DNA from: an uncultured Planctomycetaceae bacterium
GTDB taxonomy: Bacteria; Planctomycetota; Planctomycetia; Pirellulales; Pirellulaceae
Reading direction: 5' to 3'
Length of the DNA: 6,898 bases
NCBI GenBank assembly: GCA_937967755.1
Contig: CALBTA010000020.1
Span: 1 to 6,898 of the forward strand
Below are positions 1 through 4,550 of the stretch, piece after piece. Both the position numbers and the translations under genes were made by a program. How positions within the stretch are numbered: the first letter of the stretch is position 1; every line of letters begins with the position of its first letter. Under the pieces are notes generated by a model. The model did not search any database. It worked only from the letters and a program-made list of their open reading frames with translations, and had not been told where the DNA came from.

Positions 1-514
1 CGACGTCAATCAAAACCAGCACGATGGGAGTTTCCTCACGCTGGTGCACGCGTACGATACCCTGCAGCTTCTCGTCAAACGCCCTGCGGTTGGCGACGCC
101 GGTTAGGCTGTCGGTGCGGGCTTCGCGGCGGGCGGTGTCGATTTCCTCGGCCTGTTCCTGCACGCGGTATTGCGTGTAGAGCAGATCGCTTTCGAGCGAT
201 TGATTGGAATCGAGCAACTTGCTGACATGCCCCAGCACGGCGGCTTTGATCTGCTCCATTTCCGGGGAAACGACCAGATCATCAACATCCTGGGCGGTCT
301 GTTGGATTTCACTGTTGCGCTCGTGAACGTCGCCGGTCACGCGTTCCATTTCCTGCAAGACTTCCAGCAGGATTTTCATCGTGGCTTGCTTCTCGGGGTT
401 TTTTTTCCCGGCCAACAGTTTGCGGTTCGAGCGGCCAAGAAAGAACCCTACCCCCAGACCAACGCATACGCTGCCCAAAACCCACGGCGAAATGTACAAC
501 AAGGTGTCGGTCAC
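1..514 (-). CDS. Membrane-anchored GGDEF-domain protein (putative diguanylate cyclase), N-terminal part
   Basis: The gene runs off the left edge; 171 residues are visible. Residues 5-27 form one hydrophobic transmembrane segment (LLYISPWVLGSVCVGLGVGF) followed by the basic stretch GRSNRK. Residues 45-135 are hydrophilic and heptad-like, probably a cytoplasmic coiled coil. The opening of a GGDEF domain follows: ARTDSLTGVANRRAF at about 132-146, then IVLVLIDV at 164-171, where the first metal-binding aspartate is expected. The GG(D/E)EF signature itself lies outside the window, so cyclase activity is inferred: family members make cyclic di-GMP from two GTP. I chose the GTG at 512-514 because AGGA (524-527) lies nine bases upstream and the membrane segment follows directly. 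An in-frame ATG at 584-586, preceded by GGTGAG, would add 24 proline-rich residues and is the alternative. An in-frame TGA at 596-598 rules out anything longer. Confidence 0.88.
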   Translation of the reverse strand, partial: MTDTLLYISPWVLGSVCVGLGVGFFLGRSNRKLLAGKKNPEKQATMKILLEVLQEMERVTGDVHERNSEIQQTAQDVDDLVVSPEMEQIKAAVLGHVSKLLDSNQSLESDLLYTQYRVQEQAEEIDTARREARTDSLTGVANRRAFDEKLQGIVRVHQREETPIVLVLIDV

Positions 515-619
515 GGAGTTTGTTCCTGCTTTCTCTTCAGGCGGCGGCGGTTGCTTGAAGCGGAGCGGCGCAATCCGCCCCGGCATTTTCGCAACTCACC
601 GGAAGGCTCGCGCCGTTCC

Positions 620-646
620 GCTATAAAAACATAGCTTTCTCGCCAA
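620..646 (-). promoter_or_regulatory. Possible sigma-70-type promoter for the GGDEF gene
   Basis: On the minus strand, TTGGCG (641-646) and TATAGC (620-625) are 15 bases apart and point towards the GGDEF gene. The spacing is shorter than the usual 16-18 and both boxes are imperfect, so this is weak evidence. Transcription would begin near 613, upstream of both candidate starts of that gene. Confidence 0.18.
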
Positions 647-809
647 CGCCGCCGACTTCGAATCCGCTTCCCACCAACCGATGGCGGTAGTCCATTGCCA
701 GGAAGCACGTCATAATTGAAAGAATCGCTGCAACCATAAGGAGAGCAATTGTCCTCAATTGCTCATGAATATCGTTTCGCTTGCTCTGAAGGGCAGACTT
801 CAAAAACAA
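621..809 (-). CDS. Doubtful small single-pass membrane protein (62 aa)
   Basis: This minus-strand reading frame would begin at a TTG (807-809) and end at TAG 621-623, 35 bases before the upstream alternative start of the GGDEF gene. The predicted peptide has a charged N-terminus (QSKRNDIHEQ), one strong hydrophobic stretch (LLMVAAILSIMTCFLAM, about residues 23-39), then a positive DYRHR segment, as a small inner-membrane protein might. Against it: there is no ATG start at the N-terminus, no Shine-Dalgarno site before the TTG, and its N-terminal third overlaps the paired palindromes upstream of the desulfurase. I do not recognise a family. It could be a chance ORF or a remnant. Confidence 0.25.
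   Translation of the reverse strand: MFLKSALQSKRNDIHEQLRTIALLMVAAILSIMTCFLAMDYRHRLVGSGFEVGGVGEKAMFL
738..751 (+). promoter_or_regulatory. Strong Shine-Dalgarno site AAGGAG before an in-frame TTG
   Basis: AAGGAG (738-743) lies five bases before TTG 749-751, which is in frame with the cysteine desulfurase with no stop between. If used, the enzyme would carry 29 extra N-terminal residues (MSSIAHEYRF...) before the canonical MRHIYLDYN start. The ATG at 836 has only a distant AGGA (813-816, 19 bases away). The sequence signal therefore favours 749, while family architecture favours 836. A leader peptide from ATG 765 in another frame, which overlaps into the gene, is a further possible target, although the AAGGAG is then rather far away. 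Confidence 0.4.
743..764. repeat. Perfect palindrome, site 1 of a pair
   Basis: GAGCAATTG (743-751) and CAATTGCTC (756-764) are exact reverse complements around a TCCT loop. Read on the minus strand the core is CAATTGAGGACAATTG, matching site 2 at 807-822 on the plus strand with one mismatch. The pair could be protein operators or RNA hairpins. The nine-base arms are too exact, and too well repeated, to be convincing as chance. Confidence 0.7.
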
Positions 810-826
810 TTCAGGACAATTGTTTT
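803..826. repeat. Perfect palindrome, site 2 of a pair
   Basis: AAAACAATT (803-811) and AATTGTTTT (818-826) are exact reverse complements around CAGGAC. The core CAATTCAGGACAATTG is the inverted copy of site 1. The two centres are 61 bases apart, close to six helical turns. It ends ten bases before the ATG at 836. As RNA it would be an A/U-rich hairpin ending in four U, which could resemble a weak terminator. Its loop contains AGGA, complementary to the TCCT loop of site 1. Confidence 0.65.
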
Positions 827-835
827 ACTCTTGCC

Positions 836-1975
836 ATGCGACACATATACCTCGACTACAACGCCACTACGCCGATCGCGCCCAGCGTGCAGGAAGCGAT
901 GCAACCGTTCTTGACGCTGCATCACGGCAACCCTTCCAGCGGGCACAGCCTAGGCCGGGCCTGCCATGAGGCGGTGGCGACCGCGCGAGAGCAAGTCGCG
1001 CTGTTGTTGGGTTGCGACGACAATGAAATCGTCTTCACCTCTTGCGGTACCGAAAGCAATAACCTGGCGATCAAAGGAATCATGATGGCCGAGCCGCCCG
1101 CGCGAGGCGGCCACTTCGTAACAACCGCCATCGAACACCCGGCTGTGCTTGAGCCAGCCCGGTTCCTGCAATCTTGGGGCTACGGCGTAACGATCGTGGG
1201 CTGCGATGGGCGCGGCGTGGTTGACCTGAGCGAAATCGCCGACGCGATCACTGCGGACACCCGATTGGTCAGCATCATGCACGCCAACAACGAAACGGGG
1301 GTGATTCAACCGATACGCGAGATCGCGAATATCTGCCGCCAGCGAGAAGTCCTGCTGCACGTCGACGCCGCCCAAAGCGTTGGCAAGATCCGTACCGCCG
1401 TAGAGGAAATGGGTGCCGATTTGCTGACCATCGCTGGCCACAAGATCTATGGCCCCAAGGGGATCGGCGCGTTGTACGTGCGGCGCGGAACGCCGATCAC
1501 GCCCATCCAGCACGGAGCGGGTCACGAAGGGGGCCTGCGGGCGGGGACTGAGAATGTGCCTTACATTGTCGCGCTGGGCAAAGCTGCAACGCTGGCGGGC
1601 AAGGCGGTCGATGAAAACAGTACGCGGATTGAAACCTTGCGAGACCGTCTACGTATGCTGCTGGAACATGGCGTTGGCCCTTCGCTTTCGGTCAACAGCG
1701 ACGGAACCCAGCGGCTGCCCAACACGTTGAATGTGAACTTTCCAAACGTCGACGGAAATCAACTCCTAGCGCACATTCCAGAACTCTGCGCCTCGACGGG
1801 CGCAGCGTGTCACAGCGGCGAGACGAAGGTTTCCTCCACGCTGGCTGCGATGGGCGTCAGCGACGACGTAGCTCGCGGAGCCGTTCGATTAAGCCTGGGC
1901 TGGTACACATCGGAAGAAGAAATCGACCGGGCCGCGAATTTGCTCATCGGGGCTTGGGAAGCGACGGTCGCCTAG
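836..1975 (+). CDS. PLP-dependent cysteine desulfurase (NifS/IscS family, selenocysteine-lyase-like loop)
   Basis: A complete 379-residue class V aminotransferase-fold enzyme, the usual length for the family. Such enzymes remove sulfur from L-cysteine, giving alanine and an enzyme persulfide for Fe-S cluster, thiolated-tRNA or cofactor synthesis in the cytoplasm. Visible landmarks: the N-terminal YLDYNATTP (5-13), GNPSSGHSLGR (31-41), TSCGTESNN (68-76), the PLP-stacking His101 in AIEHPAV, HANNETG (149-155), Asp177 in HVDAAQS, the PLP Schiff-base Lys203 in GHKIYGPKG, GGLRAGTEN (232-240), and catalytic Cys325 in STGAACHSGE. The GAACHS loop and the DVARGAVRLSLG segment (344-355) resemble, from memory, animal selenocysteine lyase more than IscS (SSGSACTS). 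Substrate preference is therefore open, and I give no gene symbol. The ATG at 836 places the family start correctly; a TTG at 749 with a strong ribosome-binding site is the alternative. The next gene begins 11 bases downstream, probably co-transcribed. Confidence 0.95.
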   Translation: MRHIYLDYNATTPIAPSVQEAMQPFLTLHHGNPSSGHSLGRACHEAVATAREQVALLLGCDDNEIVFTSCGTESNNLAIKGIMMAEPPARGGHFVTTAIEHPAVLEPARFLQSWGYGVTIVGCDGRGVVDLSEIADAITADTRLVSIMHANNETGVIQPIREIANICRQREVLLHVDAAQSVGKIRTAVEEMGADLLTIAGHKIYGPKGIGALYVRRGTPITPIQHGAGHEGGLRAGTENVPYIVALGKAATLAGKAVDENSTRIETLRDRLRMLLEHGVGPSLSVNSDGTQRLPNTLNVNFPNVDGNQLLAHIPELCASTGAACHSGETKVSSTLAAMGVSDDVARGAVRLSLGWYTSEEEIDRAANLLIGAWEATVA

Positions 1976-1986
1976 TCACAGAAACA

Positions 1987-2178
1987 ATGATGAATGAACG
2001 TCAAACAACAGGGATCGGGCAGCTTGATGACTTGCTCGGCGGCGGGCTGCTGCCGGGGAAGTTGACCGTCGTGGCGGGGGCGACTGGCATTGGGAAGACC
2101 CAGTTGGGTGTGCAATACAGCGCTGCGGGCGTTGAGCAGGAAGGCCGCCGCGGAGTCGTCGGCGACGTGGCCGCGTGA
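1987..2178 (+). CDS. N-terminal fragment of the KaiC-like ATPase (63 aa)
   Basis: This is what would be made if TGA 2176-2178 terminates translation. The fragment holds the LLGGG entry motif and the complete Walker A loop (Lys37, Thr38), but ends just after the second strand (GVVGDVAA). It lacks Walker B and all of the hexamer-type core, so it is unlikely to hydrolyse ATP alone. The GVVGD segment looks unusual, since I would expect a bulky hydrophobic residue in place of the glycine before Asp60. That may be further decay. Confidence 0.4.
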   Translation: MMNERQTTGIGQLDDLLGGGLLPGKLTVVAGATGIGKTQLGVQYSAAGVEQEGRRGVVGDVAA

Positions 2179-2214
2179 GGTGATACCCAAAGCCACATCG
2201 ACTACGCCCAGCGG

Positions 2215-2868
2215 ATGTCCGATTGGAAGATGATCTCTGCCGATGCGGCGGCGCGGCCCGACTTGGCGAATTTTTTCAACGGCCGGGCCGATGCCGATTA
2301 CCTGCACGTGTTCGGGCATCAGGGCCGCCGGGTGACGCGCGGCGATCTCGATTGGGATCAGTGGAGGGCGTGGCAGGCAGAGTTGAATTCGCGATTGCAA
2401 ACAACGATCGGGTTTTTCTACGGCAATTTCACCGGCGGCACGCGCCGGGTGGTGATCGACGGTATCGAGCCGACTGACCGGCCAAGCGATTCGATTCAGC
2501 TTGAACTGTTCGAATACATTTACCACCAGATTCTTCGCAAAGACCCCGAGTGGGTCGCCCGCGACTTGTTCCGCGAGCACTATCGCGCCAACGCCGACGC
2601 CATCGCCCAGCAAGTTTACGACCCCGGGCGAATCGGCTGTTTGATGCTCTACACTTCCCACGAAACCATGCTGGAAGATTTGATCGCCCGCCGGTTGGAC
2701 GAGGGCGATGCGTTAGCCAATGCGAATACACTGATCTACATGGGCAAGACCCGGGACGGCAACCGCGTTGGCCGGGCCCTGTACATCGCGAAGCACCGGG
2801 GCAGCGCATGTAGTGAAGAGATTGTGCCCTACACCATCGGCGACGGCGGAATCGTTATTGGCTCTTAG
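2215..2868 (+). CDS. C-terminal fragment of the KaiC-like ATPase (217 aa)
   Basis: The first in-frame start after the TGA is ATG 2215, 12 codons downstream, so automatic annotation may call a separate gene here. The 217 residues carry VVIDGIEP (79-86, Asp82 as the presumed Walker B aspartate), LMLYTSHE (143-150), the [18 protein letters not shown] segment (161-178) and the KaiC-like end [15 protein letters not shown] (192-206). There is no Walker A lysine, so it could not bind ATP in the usual way on its own. No Shine-Dalgarno site precedes ATG 2215. The reading frame has stayed open with plausible codon use, which suggests either a recent interruption or continued full-length expression by readthrough. 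Confidence 0.45.
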   Translation: MSDWKMISADAAARPDLANFFNGRADADYLHVFGHQGRRVTRGDLDWDQWRAWQAELNSRLQTTIGFFYGNFTGGTRRVVIDGIEPTDRPSDSIQLELFEYIYHQILRKDPEWVARDLFREHYRANADAIAQQVYDPGRIGCLMLYTSHETMLEDLIARRLDEGDALANANTLIYMGKTRDGNRVGRALYIAKHRGSACSEEIVPYTIGDGGIVIGS

Positions 2869-2875
2869 TTGCCAA

Positions 2876-2904
2876 CTCGTTCCCGCGCTCTGCGTGGGAA
2901 CGAG
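2876..2904. repeat. REP-like hairpin (CTCGTTCCC...GGGAACGAG)
   Basis: Arms CTCGTTCCCGCGC (2876-2888) and GCGTGGGAACGAG (2892-2904) pair over 13 positions with one G-T wobble around a TCT loop. The 'TCGTTCCC-CGCTCTGCGTGGGAACGAG' pattern matches, from memory, a short dispersed palindrome found in intergenic spaces of many bacteria. It starts seven bases after the ATPase stop and may also limit readthrough as a structural terminator, though no T-run follows it. Confidence 0.65.
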
Positions 2905-3094
2905 CGGTAAACGCGGCACATTCAAGACAACCGGATCATTTCTCCCAGTCGCGGCCGTTCTACAGCGTAGCTAGCGTGGACGACGATACTAAGCCTGATA
3001 ACTCCCGGCATAGCTTATAGATTCAGCGGCGGTCCCCCTCCCCCGCTGCTGGATCGATTTGCCCAACGAACCTCCGACGTCAGGCAACGCTCCG
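2905..3094 (+). other. Leader region upstream of the sigma factor gene
   Basis: This noncoding stretch presumably contains the sigma gene promoter, but I cannot point to a convincing -35/-10 pair. It holds a short CTAC-AGC-GTAG hairpin (2960-2970) and the GC-rich inverted repeat at 3024-3051. Codons from TTG 3059 are in frame with the sigma gene, so its last 36 bases could be coding. Confidence 0.4.
3024..3051 (+). repeat. GC-rich imperfect inverted repeat in the sigma gene leader
   Basis: CAGCGGCGG (3024-3032) and CCGCTGCTG (3043-3051) pair at eight of nine positions, the ninth being a G-T wobble, around a pyrimidine-rich loop. It sits 43 bases before ATG 3095. It might affect translation initiation, or simply be incidental GC-rich sequence. 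Confidence 0.35.
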
Positions 3095-3970
3095 ATGACA
3101 ATCAAATCTCCGGCGCGCGGTGCGCGCAAGTCTTCCGGTGTGCAATCGCCGCTGGAAACTTACCTCCGTGAAATTAACGAAACGGCTCTGCTTTCCGCCG
3201 ACGACGAGCGCGAACTGGCCACCGCCATCGGCCAAGGCGACGTGCAGGCCCGAGACCGGATGGTCCGCGCAAATTTGAGGTTGGTCGTCAACATCGCCCG
3301 CGGCTACACCGGCAAGGGCTTAAATTTGCAAGACCTGATCGAGGAAGGAAACCTCGGCTTGCTGCGAGCCGTGGAAGGCTTCGACCCAGGCGTTGGCACG
3401 CGGTTTAGCACATACGCCAGCTACTGGATTAAGCAGTCGATCAAGCGGGCGCTGATCAACTCGGCGAAAACGATTCGCATTCCGGCTTACATGGTGGAAT
3501 TGCTCTCGAAATGGCGGCGTGCCAACACGCGCCTGTCCGAAGAGCTTGGCCGCACCCCGACGCCTGAGGAGATCGCCCGCGTGCTCGGCTTGCCGAAGAA
3601 GAAACTGCCGATCATCAAGAAGGCGATTCGCATTTACAACAGCACGCCGCAGACCGACCAGTCAGAAGCGGGCTGGACCCTCGGCGATATGGTGACCGAC
3701 GAGCAGATGCGGGCGCCGGATGAAGTGATGGTCGAAAATGACGACCTGCGGTACGTCATGCAACGCCTCGACACAATGGACCAACGTGAAGCAACCGTGC
3801 TCCGACTGCGGTTCGGCATCGGCGGCGGCGAGCCCTGCACGCTGAAGGAAATTGGCGAAAATCTGGGCCTGACCCGCGAACGGGTTCGCCAAATCGAAAC
3901 CGAAGCCTTGGCGAAGCTGGCCGAAGGGCTGCAAGACCCGCGCGAGCGTGAGTTGGACGAGGAGTTTTAG
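3095..3970 (+). CDS. Sigma-70 family RNA polymerase sigma factor, short RpoD/RpoS-like
   Basis: A complete 291-residue sigma factor that would direct RNA polymerase core to a promoter class. Region 1.2 is seen at SPLETYLREINETALLSADDE (18-38). Region 2 covers ARDRMVRANLRLVV (52-65) through the DLIEEGNLGLLRAVEGFD core-binding part (80-97) and the region 2.3-2.4 block FSTYASYWIKQSIKRAL (104-120). Region 3 lies at about 129-190, and the region 4.2 helix-turn-helix at TLKEIGENLGLTRERVRQIE (249-268). There is no region 1.1 and no nonconserved insert, so it is a group 2-type (RpoS/SigB-of-cyanobacteria-like) factor rather than a full-length housekeeping RpoD. Which sigma it is in this organism cannot be fixed from sequence alone. 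Start: ATG 3095 gives MTIKSPARGARK. A TTG at 3059 would add 12 residues; neither has a strong Shine-Dalgarno site. It appears monocistronic. Confidence 0.93.
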   Translation: MTIKSPARGARKSSGVQSPLETYLREINETALLSADDERELATAIGQGDVQARDRMVRANLRLVVNIARGYTGKGLNLQDLIEEGNLGLLRAVEGFDPGVGTRFSTYASYWIKQSIKRALINSAKTIRIPAYMVELLSKWRRANTRLSEELGRTPTPEEIARVLGLPKKKLPIIKKAIRIYNSTPQTDQSEAGWTLGDMVTDEQMRAPDEVMVENDDLRYVMQRLDTMDQREATVLRLRFGIGGGEPCTLKEIGENLGLTRERVRQIETEALAKLAEGLQDPRERELDEEF

Positions 3971-3985
3971 TAGCGGAATCTACGG

Positions 3986-4000
3986 CAGAGCTCTACTCTG
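3986..4000. repeat. Small hairpin in the convergent gap
   Basis: CAGAG (3986-3990) and CTCTG (3996-4000) pair around CTCTA. It lies directly beside the stronger hairpin at 4002-4022. Together they resemble a compound intergenic repeat rather than a simple terminator. Confidence 0.4.
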
Positions 4001-4001
4001 T

Positions 4002-4022
4002 GAACGCAGTGGAACTGCGTTC
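4002..4022. terminator. Probable bidirectional terminator or REP-like hairpin
   Basis: GAACGCAGT (4002-4010) and ACTGCGTTC (4014-4022) are perfect nine-base arms around GGA. The hairpin lies between the 3' ends of the sigma gene (stop 3970) and the minus-strand secreted protein gene (stop 4035), where a shared terminator is expected. The following TCTACTTCCTT is only moderately T-rich. The GTAGAACGCAGTTCCACTGC motif, read on the minus strand, looks like a dispersed planctomycete intergenic repeat, from memory. Confidence 0.5.
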
Positions 4023-4034
4023 TACTTCCTTGGC

Positions 4035-4550
4035 CTAGTTCCGATACAGGTCGACCCAGCGAATCGTAAATTCGTTCTCGCCCGATAGCCAGGTGATTGG
4101 AAGCTGAATTTCAACGGCGTCGCCGACTTTCTCGACTTCCATTCCGACTTTTTCGGCCAAGGCTTGTTTGTCGAGGTCGCCCAATTGCTCTCGCCCTTGA
4201 TCGTTTGACAAGCGAACCTCCAAACCGCCTTGCATACTGGTGTTTAGGCTTGCCCGACGGTTCGTGATCGAAAACCCTTCCAGGTGTTTCCAAGGCCGTT
4301 GGCCATCATACTGTAGGCGAACGACCGCTTTCATCGGCCAGGCCCCTTCGTTCCGAACCTTCACCCAGCCGATTCCGCTACGGCTGGTAATCGCGAAGAC
4401 GGTCGCGCCTTCTTCTTGAAGTACGCTCACTTCATCCGTTTTTCGCGGCTTGGTAACAGTAAACCCGTCGCCGCTGTCGGAGGGTTCATCCGCGACTAAA
4501 GAGGCCGAAGCGCAAACAATCGCGGCGACCGCGAAAGACAATCGCGTCAT
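4035..4550 (-). CDS. Exported protein of unknown function, downstream partner of the YdjY-domain protein
   Basis: This is 171 residues long. Residues 1-20 (MTRLSFAVAAIVCASASLVA) form a Sec-type signal peptide with likely cleavage near Ala20 before DEPSDSG. There is no lipobox, because the residue before Cys13 is valine. The mature part alternates short hydrophobic and polar strands (ATVFAITSRSGIGWVKVRN, 49-67; MKAVVRLQYDG, 73-83), ends with ITWLSGENEFTIRWVDLYRN, and is probably a small beta-sandwich. I recall the closing TIRWVD-YR element from other planctomycete secreted proteins, but I know no function for it. There are no catalytic motifs or cysteines in the mature chain. Its ATG (4548-4550) overlaps the TGA of the upstream gene (4547-4549) as ATGA, which indicates translational coupling and perhaps a joint role outside the cytoplasm. 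Confidence 0.88.
   Translation of the reverse strand: MTRLSFAVAAIVCASASLVADEPSDSGDGFTVTKPRKTDEVSVLQEEGATVFAITSRSGIGWVKVRNEGAWPMKAVVRLQYDGQRPWKHLEGFSITNRRASLNTSMQGGLEVRLSNDQGREQLGDLDKQALAEKVGMEVEKVGDAVEIQLPITWLSGENEFTIRWVDLYRN

Larger units (their letters stand above)
515..835. other. Divergent intergenic region between the GGDEF and desulfurase genes
   Basis: About 320 bases separate the two divergent starts. The region is more AT-rich than the flanking genes, especially beyond 700. It holds the alternative N-terminal extension of the GGDEF gene (515-586), a tentative minus-strand promoter, a doubtful small ORF, a strong AAGGAG, and the two palindromes at 743-764 and 803-826. I could not identify a convincing plus-strand promoter. 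TTGAAA at 716-721 has no well-spaced -10 partner. Confidence 0.6.
1987..2868 (+). pseudogene. KaiC/RecA-like ATPase gene interrupted by one in-frame TGA
   Basis: Read as one frame of 294 codons, this encodes a single KaiC-type P-loop ATPase domain: GIGQLDDLLGGGLLPG (9-24), Walker A GATGIGKT (31-38, Lys37), a Walker B-like strand VVIDGIEP (155-162), YTSHE (222-226), and the C-terminal [19 protein letters not shown] region typical of KaiC-like proteins. Codon 64 (2176-2178) is TGA. Both sides of it are family-like and stay in the same frame, so no indel is needed to explain the break. In homologs as I remember them an arginine sits here, before GD(S/T)Q, and CGA to TGA is one transition. The likeliest reading is a nonsense mutation; readthrough, recoding or an assembly error are alternatives. 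Start ATG 1987 (or ATG 1990) lies 11 bases after the desulfurase stop, with no clear Shine-Dalgarno site. The role of this family in planctomycetes is not known to me. Confidence 0.75.

Noticed and set aside
170..634. Plus-strand open frame (154 codons) across the left end
   Set aside because: It is antisense to the GGDEF protein, whose transmembrane, coiled-coil and TDSLTGVANRR features make the minus strand the coding one.
716..741. TTGAAA as a -35 box for the desulfurase gene
   Set aside because: No TATAAT-like hexamer occurs at 16-18 bases spacing.
950..1525. Minus-strand open frame (191 codons) opposite the cysteine desulfurase
   Set aside because: It lies wholly inside a convincingly conserved enzyme gene, and its product is low-complexity in character without family motifs.
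2176..2218. A bacterial SECIS element after the TGA
   Set aside because: The only hairpin found is short and bulged, and has a CCA loop instead of one with GGU. The position is expected to be Arg. It is kept only as a low-interest test under findings.
1972..2661. Long minus-strand open frame (229 codons) opposite the KaiC-like ATPase
   Set aside because: It is the mirror of a gene whose plus-strand reading shows Walker A, Walker B and KaiC motifs. The antisense product has no recognisable domain.
3059..3094. TTG 3059 as the sigma factor start
   Set aside because: It adds 12 residues (MPNEPPTSGNAP) with no family support and no good ribosome-binding site. ATG 3095 is simpler.
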